From: Methylophaga thalassica
Lineage (GTDB): Bacteria > Pseudomonadota > Gammaproteobacteria > Nitrosococcales > Methylophagaceae
Reading direction: 5' to 3'
NCBI RefSeq assembly: GCF_030159795.1
Contig: NZ_BSND01000013.1
Coordinates: forward strand, 186,001-250,000
Length of the DNA stretch: 64,000 nucleotides
Position numbers and translations under genes: made by a program
Shown: piece after piece, positions 38,076 through 47,124 of the stretch
How positions within the stretch are numbered: the first letter of the stretch is position 1
Layout: each line of letters begins with the position of its first letter
The notes under the pieces: model-generated
Database searches by the model: none
Told to the model about the DNA's origin: nothing
Seen by the model: only the letters and a program-made list of their open reading frames with translations

Positions 38076-38911
38076 AAGCATGGCCAGCGCCGGCAAAATT
38101 AAATTTATTTTTGCATATCACCGGACGGCGGGAAGACGGCTATCACAACCTTCAGACCGCATTTCAGTTTCTGGATTTTGGCGATAGTCTGTTTTTTGAT
38201 ACCAATAACTCAGGCAAAATCGATCTACAAACTGAATTTGCAGGTGTGCCCAGCGAAGATAATCTGATTGTTAAAGCGGCAACATTATTAAAACCCTTTA
38301 CTGAAACACATCATGGGGTGGATATTTCCGTCACAAAACGCTTACCCATGGGGGGCGGTTTAGGAGGCGGTAGTTCAAATGCCGCTACAACATTAGTCGC
38401 GTTGAATAAGCTATGGCAATGTGGTTTGTCACAGCAAAAATTAGCGCAAATCGGACTCAGTTTGGGGGCAGATGTGCCGATTTTTATCGCTGGTCACGCT
38501 GCCTGGGCAGAAGGCGTCGGCGAAGACTTAACGCCAATATCCCCGATAGAACCTTGGTTTGCGGTGATTTGTCCTGATTGTCATGTGTCTACTGCAGAAA
38601 TATTTTCATCGGTGGAATTGACACGAGACTGCGAACCTATCACAATACCGCGCTTCCTTTCTGGGGAAGGCAGAAACGTCTGCGAAGCGGTAGTGATAAA
38701 ACACTATCCGGCAGTTGCAAATGCACTGGAATGGTTGGCACAATACGCGCCTCCGAGAATGACTGGTACAGGAGCATGTGTTTTCGCTGATTTTCAAAGT
38801 CAGCAACAAGCACAAGACGTAATAGATAAACTGCCTTCACACTGGCAGGGTTTTGTGGCAAAAGGCTGTAATCAGTCGCCACTCACTGCAAGAGCACTGG
38901 CAGAAAAATAA
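38072..38911 (+). CDS. ispE: 4-diphosphocytidyl-2-C-methyl-D-erythritol kinase
   Basis: A 279-aa GHMP kinase of the MEP isoprenoid pathway; it phosphorylates the 2-hydroxyl of CDP-methylerythritol. Motifs: [28 protein letters not shown] loop [17 protein letters not shown], and [12 protein letters not shown] near the C-terminus. The start is GTG 38072, overlapping the lolB stop (GTGA). A tRNA-Gln gene follows 41 bp downstream and is probably co-transcribed or starts from its own promoter. Confidence 0.96.
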   Translation: MKAWPAPAKLNLFLHITGRREDGYHNLQTAFQFLDFGDSLFFDTNNSGKIDLQTEFAGVPSEDNLIVKAATLLKPFTETHHGVDISVTKRLPMGGGLGGGSSNAATTLVALNKLWQCGLSQQKLAQIGLSLGADVPIFIAGHAAWAEGVGEDLTPISPIEPWFAVICPDCHVSTAEIFSSVELTRDCEPITIPRFLSGEGRNVCEAVVIKHYPAVANALEWLAQYAPPRMTGTGACVFADFQSQQQAQDVIDKLPSHWQGFVAKGCNQSPLTARALAEK

Positions 38912-38952
38912 GCCAGATGTGACTGCAAGATGATAGAATGAGTTTTGTCAGT

Positions 38953-39027
38953 TGGGGTATCGCCAAGCGGTAAGGCACTGGGTTTTGATCCCAGCATTCC
39001 CAGGTTCGAATCCTGGTACCCCAGCCA
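38953..39027 (+). tRNA. tRNA-Gln (anticodon UUG)
   Basis: A 75-nt gene with encoded CCA: acceptor TGGGGTA pairing with TACCCCA, anticodon loop TTTTGAT with TTG, T-arm CCAGGTTCGAATCCTGG. Its place between ispE and prs is conserved in Gammaproteobacteria. Confidence 0.97.
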
Positions 39028-39117
39028 CTCTTTTGTTTTTTTGATAGAAAACTCGGCGCCTCTACCGTGACACAAAACCGACTTCTCCAGTTACAACAAC
39101 GAACAGCCGACAGCCGT

Positions 39118-40053
39118 ATGATGGTATTCACTGGTAATGCCAATCGTAAGCTGGCTCAAAGCATCGCCAATTTCCTCAATATTTCCCTTGGCAAAGCCAC
39201 GGTGGAAAAATTCAGTGACGGCGAAATCATGGTTGAAATCCTTGATAACGTACGTGGTAAAGACGTCTTTATCGTTCAACCTACCTGCATGCCAACCAAT
39301 GATCACCTGATGGAATTGATGGTGATGACCGATGCCATCCGTCGTGCATCAGCAAAGCGTATTACGCTGGTTGTGCCTTATTTTGGTTATTCACGACAAG
39401 ATCGTCGTCCTCGTTCAGCGCGTGTAGCGATTACCGCGAAAGTCGTAGCGAATATGCTGACTGGCGTTGGTGCAGACCGCGTTTTAACCGTCGATTTACA
39501 TGCTGATCAAATTCAGGGCTTTTTTGATTGCCCTGTTGATAATGTTTATGCCTCACCGGTGTTACTGGGTGATATCTGGAAGCATAAATACGAAGACCTA
39601 GTGGTCGTCTCGCCTGACGTGGGTGGTGTAGTCAGAGCGCGTGCCTTAGCGAAACATCTCGGTGTTGAATTAGCCATTATTGATAAACGTCGTCCCCGCG
39701 CTAATGAAGCCAAAGTGATGAATATCATTGGTGATGTGGATGGTCGCGTGTGTGTGTTGATTGATGACATGGTGGATACTGCCGGTACATTATGTGCGGC
39801 CTCTGCTGCACTAAAAGAACATGGCGCTACCCGTGTGGTCGCCTACACAACACATCCGGTTTTATCGGGCCCAGCTATAAAAAATATCAGCAACTCAGTA
39901 CTGGATGAACTAGTGGTAACCGATACCATTCCATTGCAGCCGCATGCGCAGGAATGTGAAAAAATTCGCGTGTTAAGCATTGCAGAAATGCTGGCAGAAG
40001 CGATGTACAGAATTAGCAACGAGGAGTCAGTCAGCTCCTTGTATATGGATTAG
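39118..40053 (+). CDS. prs: Ribose-phosphate pyrophosphokinase
   Basis: A 311-aa enzyme that makes PRPP from ribose 5-phosphate and ATP for purine, pyrimidine, His and Trp synthesis. Motifs: [52 protein letters not shown] (ATP-binding), [28 protein letters not shown] and the PRPP loop [16 protein letters not shown] 39118 matches the usual family N-terminus; an upstream in-frame GTG at 39067 would add 17 residues and cannot be excluded, as neither has a clear SD. Confidence 0.95.
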   Translation: MMVFTGNANRKLAQSIANFLNISLGKATVEKFSDGEIMVEILDNVRGKDVFIVQPTCMPTNDHLMELMVMTDAIRRASAKRITLVVPYFGYSRQDRRPRSARVAITAKVVANMLTGVGADRVLTVDLHADQIQGFFDCPVDNVYASPVLLGDIWKHKYEDLVVVSPDVGGVVRARALAKHLGVELAIIDKRRPRANEAKVMNIIGDVDGRVCVLIDDMVDTAGTLCAASAALKEHGATRVVAYTTHPVLSGPAIKNISNSVLDELVVTDTIPLQPHAQECEKIRVLSIAEMLAEAMYRISNEESVSSLYMD

Positions 40054-40104
40054 TTAGCTACGGCTGACTTTTACGTGCCGAACCTGGTCGCGGGGGAGGC
40101 TTAC

Positions 40105-40127
40105 GCCGCTTAAAAAGCGGCATTTTT
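40105..40127 (+). terminator. Terminator between prs and rplY
   Basis: Stem GCCGCTT / AAGCGGC with an AAA loop, then A and five T residues. rplY starts 35 bp later, so it may have its own promoter or receive read-through. Confidence 0.65.
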
Positions 40128-40161
40128 GATGGGCAAAAGTCCATTGTTTTTGGAGAAAAAA

Positions 40162-40833
40162 ATGGAAAACTTATTTGAAGTACAAGCTGAAGCGCGTACT
40201 GATGAGGGGAAAGGTGCGAGCCGCCGCCTTCGTCATGCGGGTAAAGTACCAGCTGTTGTTTATGGCGCTGAAAAAGAGCCAGTTTCGATCGCTTTAGATC
40301 ACAACCAATTCATTCGTCATTTAGCTGAAGAAGCATTTTATGCTCACATTCTGACGCTGAACATTGGCAAGAAAAAAGAGCAAGTTGTATTAAAAGACCT
40401 GCAACGTCATCCTGCCAATGACAACAAAATCATTCACGCTGATTTCCTGCGTGTTGATGCAAAACATGAAATGACAATGACTGTTCCTCTTCATTTCATC
40501 GGCGAAGAAAAAGCCGTAGGTGTGAAAGCCGGTGGTGTGGTTTCTCACGTGATGACTGAGGTTGAAATTGCTTGTTTACCAGCTGATCTGCCAGAGTTCA
40601 TTGAGGTAGATATCAGCAAGCTGGAATTAGATCACGCTATTCACTTATCAGAACTTGTTCTGCCTAAAGGCGTTAGCTTACCTGCGTTGTCACACGGTCA
40701 GGAAGAGCACCTTGAAGAAGGTGAACGTTCTGCTTATGACCAAGCAGTGGTCAATATTCATATGCCTCGCGTACATTCAGTGGATGATGAAGCTGAAGAC
40801 GCAGAGGGTGATGAAGAAGCAACTGAAGAGTAA
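40162..40833 (+). CDS. rplY: 50S ribosomal protein L25 (long CTC form)
   Basis: A 223-aa protein binding 5S rRNA. It has the L25 domain (about 5-92; FEVQAEARTDEGKGASRRLRHAGKVPAVVYG, VVLKDLQRHPANDNKIIHADFLRV) and the extra CTC-type C-terminal domain (to about 190; VPLHFIGEEKAVGVKAGGVVSHVMTEVEIACLPADLPEFIEVDISKLELDHAIHLSEL), with an acidic tail. The start 40162 has TGGAG about 7 bp upstream; the frame is open to 40126. pth follows after 7 bp, as in many bacteria. Confidence 0.95.
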   Translation: MENLFEVQAEARTDEGKGASRRLRHAGKVPAVVYGAEKEPVSIALDHNQFIRHLAEEAFYAHILTLNIGKKKEQVVLKDLQRHPANDNKIIHADFLRVDAKHEMTMTVPLHFIGEEKAVGVKAGGVVSHVMTEVEIACLPADLPEFIEVDISKLELDHAIHLSELVLPKGVSLPALSHGQEEHLEEGERSAYDQAVVNIHMPRVHSVDDEAEDAEGDEEATEE

Positions 40834-40840
40834 TCTTTAG

Positions 40841-41413
40841 ATGGGGAGCTGGATCATTGCCGGTTTAGGTAATCCCGGCTCCCAGTATGAAGGAACCCGG
40901 CATAACGTCGGGTTCTGGCTTTTGGACCAGCTGGCTCGTGAGCTCGGGGTGAACTTCACTGTTCAAAACCGATATCACGGGGAGCTGGTTCAATGCTCTC
41001 TGGATGGTCATAAAGTTTTTTTGCTCAAACCACTGACTTTTATGAACAGAAGCGGTCAGTCTGTTGCCCCGTTAGCGAATTTCTTCAAAATTCCGTTAGA
41101 GAATATTCTCGTTATTCATGATGAATTAGATTTGTCTCCCGGAACCGTTAAACTGAAACGCGATGGCGGTCATGGCGGGCATAATGGACTGAGGGATATT
41201 ATTGCTCAGACGGGTGGCAAGCAATTTCTGCGCTGTCGTTTGGGTATCGGTCATCCTGGTCATAGCAAGCTGGTTTCTGATTATGTTCTCAGTAAACCGT
41301 CACCGACCGATCGCCAACAGATCGAGCAAGCCATCGATAATGTTTTACGTATTTTGCCAGAGGTGTTATCCGGAAATATGGATAAGGCTATGAACTGGCT
41401 ACATTCACAATAG
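40841..41413 (+). CDS. pth: Peptidyl-tRNA hydrolase
   Basis: A 190-aa enzyme that recycles tRNA from prematurely released peptidyl-tRNA. Motifs: [27 protein letters not shown] with the catalytic His, [15 protein letters not shown] with the substrate Asn, [30 protein letters not shown] with the essential Asp. Length is typical. It sits between rplY (7 bp) and ychF (8 bp). Confidence 0.97.
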   Translation: MGSWIIAGLGNPGSQYEGTRHNVGFWLLDQLARELGVNFTVQNRYHGELVQCSLDGHKVFLLKPLTFMNRSGQSVAPLANFFKIPLENILVIHDELDLSPGTVKLKRDGGHGGHNGLRDIIAQTGGKQFLRCRLGIGHPGHSKLVSDYVLSKPSPTDRQQIEQAIDNVLRILPEVLSGNMDKAMNWLHSQ

Positions 41414-41421
41414 GATTTCTC

Positions 41422-42513
41422 ATGGGATTTAAGTGCGGTATCGTCGGTTTACCTAATGTTGGCAAATCAACCTTGTTTAATGCATTGACTGAAGCCGGTA
41501 TCGATGCGCAGAACTATCCTTTTTGTACTATTGAGCCTAATGTCGGCATCGTTCCCGTACCTGATCCACGTATGGATAAACTGGCAGCTATAGTAAATCC
41601 AGAACGCGTTTTACCTACCACGATGGAATTTGTCGATATCGCTGGCCTGGTGGCGGGTGCCTCAAAAGGTGAGGGTCTGGGCAATAAATTTCTGGCCAAT
41701 ATTCGCGAGACAGATGCGATTGCACACGTAGTACGTTGTTTTGAAGATGACAATATCGTGCATGTCGCCGGTAAAGTGTCACCTTTGGATGATATTGAAG
41801 TGATTAATACCGAGTTAGCGCTTGCGGACTTGGAAAGTGTTGAAAAAGCCATCACCAAAACGACTCGTGATGCCAAAAGTGGTGACAAAACGGCTAAAGC
41901 CAGATTAGAGCTACTCACGCAAATGCGTGATGAACTGGATAGTGGCAAACCTGTTCGTGCCATGGGCTTTGATAAAGAACAACTGGCTTTGATTCGTGAC
42001 TTACATCTGCTGACGATCAAACCCACCATGTATATTGCCAATGTCTCTGAAGATGGTTTTGAGAATAACGCTGCTTTAGATGCCGTTAAACAATTCGCTG
42101 AGCAAGAAAATGCTAATGTTGTCGCGATTTGTGCGGCGATTGAATCAGAAATCGCAGGCTTGGAAGACGATGAAAAAGTCGAATTTCTAAGTGAAATCGG
42201 GCAAGACGAGCCGGGTTTGAATCGTGTTATCCGTGCCGGTTATGAATTGCTTGGTTTACATACTTATTTTACAGCCGGTGTAAAAGAAGTGCGGGCATGG
42301 ACGGTGAAAGTAGGCGCGACAGCACCGGAAGGCGCTGGTGTTATTCACACTGACTTTCAGAAAGGGTTTATCCGCGCAGAAGTCATCAGCTACGATGATT
42401 TTGTTCAATACAATGGTGAGCAAGGCGCGAAAGATGCCGGTAAGTGGCGTCTGGAAGGCAAAGAATATGTCATCAAAGATGGCGATGTCATGCATTTCCG
42501 CTTCAACGTCTAG
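41422..42513 (+). CDS. ychF: Redox-regulated ATPase YchF
   Basis: A 363-aa Obg-family P-loop protein that prefers ATP and binds ribosomes. It has G1 [16 protein letters not shown]3 [20 protein letters not shown], a coiled-coil insert (about 130-180), G4-like NVSEDG and a C-terminal TGS domain (about 278-361; [45 protein letters not shown]). It is the last gene of the prs-side block and often follows pth. Confidence 0.97.
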   Translation: MGFKCGIVGLPNVGKSTLFNALTEAGIDAQNYPFCTIEPNVGIVPVPDPRMDKLAAIVNPERVLPTTMEFVDIAGLVAGASKGEGLGNKFLANIRETDAIAHVVRCFEDDNIVHVAGKVSPLDDIEVINTELALADLESVEKAITKTTRDAKSGDKTAKARLELLTQMRDELDSGKPVRAMGFDKEQLALIRDLHLLTIKPTMYIANVSEDGFENNAALDAVKQFAEQENANVVAICAAIESEIAGLEDDEKVEFLSEIGQDEPGLNRVIRAGYELLGLHTYFTAGVKEVRAWTVKVGATAPEGAGVIHTDFQKGFIRAEVISYDDFVQYNGEQGAKDAGKWRLEGKEYVIKDGDVMHFRFNV

Positions 42514-42566
42514 CATTCTGGGATATGATGTCGTGAGTTCTTATTTCTTTCTGACATAGGCAAGCT

Positions 42567-43616
42567 ATGAAGACGGCATCATTCTCCTTTTACTTCTTAT
42601 CGTTAGCTATCGGTTATACACCACTGGTCAATGCCGATGATAAGTTAAATCAATGCTTGCTCACTCAACTGGCGACAGCAGATGACACCATGTCAGTCGG
42701 GGATATTAAACAATTATGTGACTCCTCAATCACCCAGAACACTATTGAGGAAGCCTCCCCCAATCCTGAGCCTGTTGACGTTAAAGTAACCAGTACGGGT
42801 TTAGAGACAGAAGACAAGTCGGCCATTACCCGACGCTTATTTCTGGAAAAGAAAGAAGCCAAAAACCCGTTTGTATTATTACCGCATAAACCGAATTACA
42901 TTATCTTAAGTAATAATATGTCTGCTCCGAATGAAGCGCCATTTGAAGCAGCTTATCCGAATGACAATATTCATTTGCAGCCGTGGGAAACCAAGTTCCA
43001 AATCAGCCTGAAGCTGCCAGTGGCTTACGCTCTCTTCAATGGTCGGGCTGATGCCTATGTAGCTTATACCAACCGGTCATTTTGGCAGCAGTTTAATAAA
43101 CACAGTTCTTCGCCTTTCCGTGAGTCTGATCATGAACCGGAAGCCTGGTTATCATTCAAAAACGATTATGAATTGTTTGGTATAAAAAATTCACTTATTC
43201 GTACAGGTATTGTCCACCAGTCAAATGGTCAGGCAGGTGAGTTATCACGTAGCTGGAACCGGGTTTATGCGGACTTCGTGTTTGAGCACAATGATTGGTA
43301 CTACTCATTTAAACCATGGTGGCGAATCCCTGATAGCAGCAGCGATGACGATAATCCGGATATCGAAGAATATATGGGTAACTTTGAATTCGGCGCTGTC
43401 TATAAAATGGATAATCACAGCTTCGATATTCTGCTGCGGAATAACCTGAATTTTGATGATAACTATGGCGCTGTTCAGTTAGGCTGGAGCTTCCCGCTGA
43501 CAGACCGTGTGAAAGGTTATGTGCAATGGTTTAATGGCTATGGAGAAAGCCTGATTGACTATGATGCTCACTCCAATAGTATCGGCTTTGGTATCCAGTT
43601 GAGTGACTGGTTATAA
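42567..43616 (+). CDS. pldA: Outer membrane phospholipase A
   Basis: A 349-aa outer-membrane phospholipase with a signal peptide (cleaved after VNA at about 23). An N-terminal extension of about 95 residues precedes a 12-stranded barrel. The catalytic motif is intact: IVHQSNGQAGELSRSWNRVY (His and Ser of HxSNG with the downstream Asn of SWNR). The calcium-site region SxxxxD is partly visible (SSSDDDNPD). PldA degrades mislocalised phospholipids on the outer leaflet, keeping lipid asymmetry. The final residues SDWL end in a hydrophobic C-terminus for BAM insertion. Confidence 0.9.
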   Translation: MKTASFSFYFLSLAIGYTPLVNADDKLNQCLLTQLATADDTMSVGDIKQLCDSSITQNTIEEASPNPEPVDVKVTSTGLETEDKSAITRRLFLEKKEAKNPFVLLPHKPNYIILSNNMSAPNEAPFEAAYPNDNIHLQPWETKFQISLKLPVAYALFNGRADAYVAYTNRSFWQQFNKHSSSPFRESDHEPEAWLSFKNDYELFGIKNSLIRTGIVHQSNGQAGELSRSWNRVYADFVFEHNDWYYSFKPWWRIPDSSSDDDNPDIEEYMGNFEFGAVYKMDNHSFDILLRNNLNFDDNYGAVQLGWSFPLTDRVKGYVQWFNGYGESLIDYDAHSNSIGFGIQLSDWL

Positions 43617-43674
43617 ATATGATCTTTTCACTTGAAACTTAAGCATTTATATCGTATTATTTCGCGCTTCGTGT

Positions 43675-43751
43675 GGCTATGTAGCTCAGTTGGTTAGAGC
43701 ACATCACTCATAATGATGGGGTCGGTGGTTCGAATCCACCCATAGCCACCA
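43675..43751 (+). tRNA. tRNA-Met (elongator, anticodon CAU)
   Basis: A 77-nt gene with encoded CCA: GGCTATG / CATAGCC acceptor, D-arm GCTCAGTTGGTTAGAGC, anticodon CAT in CTCATAA, T-arm GGTGGTTCGAATCCACC. It closely resembles E. coli elongator tRNA-Met, not the initiator (the first pair is G-C). Confidence 0.96.
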
Positions 43752-43761
43752 ACAGATTCAA

Positions 43762-43791
43762 AAGCCGGAGTTTCTGCTCCGGCTTTTTTTT
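43762..43791 (+). terminator. Terminator after tRNA-Met
   Basis: AAGCCGGAG / CTCCGGCTT stem with a TTTCTG loop and eight T residues. Confidence 0.92.
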
Positions 43792-43883
43792 CGCCTGTGA
43801 ATTTGTATAGTGATGAAATCAACGTATACATGGCTTGGTTAGGTTCAGCCTTAAAATCAGCCCAAACTATGACCTCATCAGGT

Positions 43884-44363
43884 TCAAAACATAGTATTGT
43901 CGTTGGCTGAGGTTTCTGGCACAGCTTGAATAACATCCCAGTGTTCAACTATTACGCCATTTTCTACGCGGAAAATATCAACAACCGCTTGTCCACGATC
44001 GTCTGCATTTTCAACAGAGTGCACATGCAGAAACACAAGATCATTATCTGTCGCACTTCTGACAATATCTGCTCTGGATTGTGGATGTGTTTTGAAATAT
44101 CCCTCGAAGTAGTCAAGCAAAGGCGCTTTGCCATCAGGAACATCAGGATTGTGTTGGATATAGTCCTCAGCCAGAACCTTTGCCGCTTGCTCAACCTTAT
44201 GTTGGTTAAAAAACTGATTATAAAAGTGGATAACAAGTTGACGATTGGCTTCCTCTTTAGCCAGATCCCGATGGCTAGCTGGTTCAGCAGTCACATTTGC
44301 GGTGAATAATACTAAACCAAGGCTAAGCAGGACCGGGAAGACTTTTCGTGATAGTGTTTTCAT
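43884..44363 (-). CDS. Exported SnoaL-like (NTF2-fold) protein
   Basis: A 159-aa protein with a signal peptide (MKTLSRKVFPVLLSLGLVLFTANVTA, cleavage after VTA). The mature part is a SnoaL-like ester cyclase fold: LVIHFYNQFFNQHKVEQAAKVLAEDYIQHNPDVPDGKAPLLDYFEGYF, then FLHVHSVE, GQAVVDIFRVENGVIVEHWDVIQAVPE. The HNPDVPDGK and EHWDVIQ segments are hallmarks of a subfamily found with stress reductases. It ends a two-gene minus-strand unit with the NAD(P)-binding reductase, 20 bp apart. Confidence 0.8.
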   Translation of the reverse strand: MKTLSRKVFPVLLSLGLVLFTANVTAEPASHRDLAKEEANRQLVIHFYNQFFNQHKVEQAAKVLAEDYIQHNPDVPDGKAPLLDYFEGYFKTHPQSRADIVRSATDNDLVFLHVHSVENADDRGQAVVDIFRVENGVIVEHWDVIQAVPETSANDNTMF

Positions 44364-44383
44364 TATTATTTCCTTGATATTTT

Positions 44384-44995
44384 TTAATAACCGACAGTAA
44401 AACGTTGGCGAGGGTGTTGTGGTGTTTCAATCTCATCGACCAGAGCCACAGCATAATCTTCATATGAGATGTGGCTGCCATTGTCTGAGGTGAGAAGAGT
44501 GTCTTTACCCAGCCTGAACTGACCTGTACGTTCACCTGGGCCAAACAGGGCTGATGGGGATAAGAAGGTCCAGTTAAGCTCCGTTTCTTTTTGTATTTCA
44601 TCGAGAAAGTCTGCCCCTTTGTTTGCTTCAGCCTTATAGGCTTTTGGGAATTCAGGTGTGTCGATGAGACGAAGTCCGGGTTTTACTTCCAGACTGCCAG
44701 CACCACCAACTACTAAATAGCGCGGCACGCCGGATTTTTTAACCACATCGATAATGTGTTTTGCTTCAGTATCATTAAATTTTACGGCGCTTACCACGAC
44801 GTCATGCCCCCTAAGATGTGGAACAATGTCATCGATGTTAAGCAGATCGGCTTTTAATACAGTTACGCCGGGTAATGATGGAATGTTTTCTGGATGACGT
44901 GAGATAGCCGTAATCTGATGATGTCTGTTTGATAGTTCTTTGACTATTCTTGAACCAACTTCTCCAGAAGCGCCAATGATGGCAATGTTTGACAT
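44384..44995 (-). CDS. NAD(P)H-binding atypical SDR (YwnB-like)
   Basis: A 203-aa atypical short-chain dehydrogenase/NmrA-like protein. The nucleotide-binding motif IGASGEVGSRIVKEL is at the N-terminus; VLKADLLNID, VVSAVKFND, YLVVGGAGSLEV and WTFLSPSALFGPG are family segments. Homologues are often induced by diamide, aldehydes or hypochlorite together with HxlR/HypR regulators. A strong SD (AGGAGGT) precedes ATG 44995. The promoter region is shared with the divergent HxlR gene, which probably represses it. Confidence 0.86.
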   Translation of the reverse strand: MSNIAIIGASGEVGSRIVKELSNRHHQITAISRHPENIPSLPGVTVLKADLLNIDDIVPHLRGHDVVVSAVKFNDTEAKHIIDVVKKSGVPRYLVVGGAGSLEVKPGLRLIDTPEFPKAYKAEANKGADFLDEIQKETELNWTFLSPSALFGPGERTGQFRLGKDTLLTSDNGSHISYEDYAVALVDEIETPQHPRQRFTVGY

Positions 44996-45004
44996 AATAA
45001 ACCT

Positions 45005-45046
45005 CCTAATAGTATCTAATAAATATTAGGTCTATAATGTAGACCT
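45005..45046. promoter_or_regulatory. Palindromic operator in the divergent SDR/hxlR promoter
   Basis: Two overlapping inverted repeats: CCTAATA (45005-45011) with TATTAGG (45024-45030), and AGGTCTA (45028-45034) with TAGACCT (45040-45046). A -10-like TATAAT (45033-45038) lies inside the second, so binding there would block hxlR transcription as well. HxlR-family dimers bind such sites. Confidence 0.6.
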
Positions 45047-45122
45047 TTGAGTTAAGCGTAGATACTTTTTCTTGAGCTGACAAGAAGTCAATTTCAGCGT
45101 ACTAAGTTACTTGGAGGTGACC

Positions 45123-45518
45123 ATGACAACGACTAATTCTGTCGAAACGCAGACAGAGACTGAGTTTGACCATCCTTGTCCGATACGAGATGTGTTGGAT
45201 AGAATCGGCGATCAGTGGAGTTTATTAATCCTAACCACATTAGCGCCGGCGACTTTGCGCTTTAATGAACTTCATCGTGAAATTGGTGATATCTCCCGAC
45301 AGATGTTATCTCGCACTTTAAAACGATTAGAGCAGGACGGGTTTATTGAACGTAAGATCTATGCCGAGGTGCCACCGAAAGTGGAATATAAACTCAGTCC
45401 TCTTGGCCATTCATTTCTTGAACCTATGCAAGCCCTTATTGCCTGGGCTGACAGCAATCATGCACAGATTTGTCAGAGTCGACGCCAGCACAGAGCAAAA
45501 AAAGATGGACAAGCCTAG
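45123..45518 (+). CDS. HxlR-family transcriptional regulator
   Basis: A 131-aa winged-helix regulator. Core motifs: CPIRDVLDRIGDQWSLLILTTLAPATLRFNELHREIGDISRQMLSRTLKRLEQDGFIERKIYAEVPPKVEYKLSPLG. A cysteine in HPCPIRD lies at the position used for thiol or aldehyde sensing in HxlR/HypR/YodB proteins. ATG 45123 is chosen because GGAGGTG lies 5 bp upstream. It is divergent from the reductase/SnoaL unit and probably controls it. Confidence 0.9.
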   Translation: MTTTNSVETQTETEFDHPCPIRDVLDRIGDQWSLLILTTLAPATLRFNELHREIGDISRQMLSRTLKRLEQDGFIERKIYAEVPPKVEYKLSPLGHSFLEPMQALIAWADSNHAQICQSRRQHRAKKDGQA

Positions 45519-45582
45519 ATAGGTATTAATCAAAAGATAGGAATATCTTATCGGTGTAATTTAGAGTAGCCAGGAGAAGTGT

Positions 45583-46548
45583 TTACTTTCTGGCAGGCCA
45601 TTTAGGTCTGAAAGGCTGATAGCAATAGAGAAGCAGTAATAGTGCTAATGCCGCCGCTATTTTATTAAACTGCGTGGGCTGTGTTGCCTCATAAGCAAAA
45701 TCAGTGTTTTGTAGTGCCTTGGCCATATCCCTATTGTTTTCCAAGTGGTGATAGAGCATATGGTTTTGTTGAGCCAGATCCATTAAATAGTCTTGTTTGA
45801 GGCTGGATAGGTGTTCGATGCCAACGGCTTTGGCCGTGCCCCATGGGCCATTACGTGGAATGTATCCCTCGACCTTGCTGGGATCCTCCGGTAGGCCAAA
45901 GCGTGAAGCATGAGGCACATCTTCAGCAGTATAGAAACCTATCTGTACACCATCCTCGTCAAACTTGGGAATTTTACTCAGACCCAGTTCACCGACACCA
46001 ATAATCATGCCTGCCTTCCAATCTTCTTTTTGATCTTCTGTATCTAGATAACTGAAATCGGGAGCATAACGTGGATTGATGGGCGGTGCTTCGTGACCAT
46101 CGGTAAAAAAGACTAATTTACTGCCAGCGAGCACATCATTCAGCATCAGCTCACGCGTATTATATAAAGCCTGACCGATATTACTATCAGCTACCCAGGC
46201 CATTCGCCAGTCGAGTGCATGAATACTGGCCTCAAGAACAGGGTAATCACTACATACCTCAATGGGTGAATAGAGTAAAGCAGGTACGCGTTCGGTAAAT
46301 ACAGCTAAGCCTACTTTTGAGCCACATGGCAGGCTTCTGGCCGCATTCAGCATAGCGGTTTTCGCTTTTTCTAAACGACTGATTGCACCGCCGTGTTTAT
46401 CAGAATAGTCCTGCACATTCATGCTACGGGTAATATCAAGCACAAACACAAAGTCATAGCTTTTTACTGTGAAGGGTAAAGGAGGCAGAACGATGGCTAT
46501 CAGTAATAAGACGGCGGCAGCTATCAGTGCATATAAACGCTTCATCAT
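45583..46548 (-). CDS. mxaL: MxaL, VWA protein of methanol dehydrogenase assembly
   Basis: A 321-aa membrane-anchored protein. One helix at about 5-27, a VWA domain (about 32-235) with MIDAS-like DITRSM and FFTDGHEAPP, and a C-terminal helix (about 296-312). In Methylorubrum, mxaA, mxaK and mxaL are needed to insert calcium into methanol dehydrogenase. It is the last gene of the mxaF operon, 6 bp after mxaK. Confidence 0.85.
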   Translation of the reverse strand: MMKRLYALIAAAVLLLIAIVLPPLPFTVKSYDFVFVLDITRSMNVQDYSDKHGGAISRLEKAKTAMLNAARSLPCGSKVGLAVFTERVPALLYSPIEVCSDYPVLEASIHALDWRMAWVADSNIGQALYNTRELMLNDVLAGSKLVFFTDGHEAPPINPRYAPDFSYLDTEDQKEDWKAGMIIGVGELGLSKIPKFDEDGVQIGFYTAEDVPHASRFGLPEDPSKVEGYIPRNGPWGTAKAVGIEHLSSLKQDYLMDLAQQNHMLYHHLENNRDMAKALQNTDFAYEATQPTQFNKIAAALALLLLLYCYQPFRPKWPARK

Positions 46549-46554
46549 AACAAC

Positions 46555-47124
46555 CTAAGGCAGACCTAAGGGAAAACCAGGCATGGCTGACCACAGCTCT
46601 TCTGAGCTTTCCTGCACTTCACCAGACTCTTGTAGATCGCCGAGAGGCAAGTCTCGGGATAATCGTTGTGCTGCTTCGAAATTATATTTGGCTGCCCAAA
46701 ACTCGGGATCTTTTTTTAATGCAGATTTATAGAGATCTTTTGCCACATCAGCCAAAGCTGTTGCACGATCAATCCCCATTTTTTCAGCCGTTTCAATCGC
46801 CTGTTGTAGATAGAGATTGCCCATATTGTAGTAAACCAGTTTTAACATGGCTGGAGAGCTGATCCGTTCGGCTTTGCCATAGGCATCGACAGCATCCTCG
46901 AACATACCGCGTTGTTGCAAATGATGAGCATAGGCAAACTGTACTTCGGGCTCTGTCAGATCAATCTCAGTAGCCTCCACTAAGCGTGGTGACTGTAGCA
47001 AACGTATTGCATCGTTGATGTCTTGCTGATGTTGCCTTTCTATTATTTGCAGGCCGAGTAGGGTAAGAAAAACGAGGCTAATCGCCAGCGTTAGATGTTG
47101 TAGATAAATACGGCGCAACATCAT
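46555..47124 (-). CDS. mxaK: MxaK, methanol dehydrogenase assembly protein
   Basis: A 189-aa protein with an N-terminal anchor helix (LQHLTLAISLVFLTLLGLQII) and a TPR-like periplasmic part (VQFAYAHHLQQRGMFEDAVDAYGKAERISSPAMLKLVYYNMGNLYLQQAI...). Position and size match MxaK, required for calcium insertion. ATG 47124 overlaps the mxaC stop by 4 bp; an in-frame upstream extension is within mxaC. Confidence 0.8.
   Translation of the reverse strand: MMLRRIYLQHLTLAISLVFLTLLGLQIIERQHQQDINDAIRLLQSPRLVEATEIDLTEPEVQFAYAHHLQQRGMFEDAVDAYGKAERISSPAMLKLVYYNMGNLYLQQAIETAEKMGIDRATALADVAKDLYKSALKKDPEFWAAKYNFEAAQRLSRDLPLGDLQESGEVQESSEELWSAMPGFPLGLP

Noticed and set aside
41514-42041. A 175-codon minus-strand frame inside ychF
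   Set aside because: ychF is unmistakable on the plus strand; the antisense frame is a by-product of its codon use.
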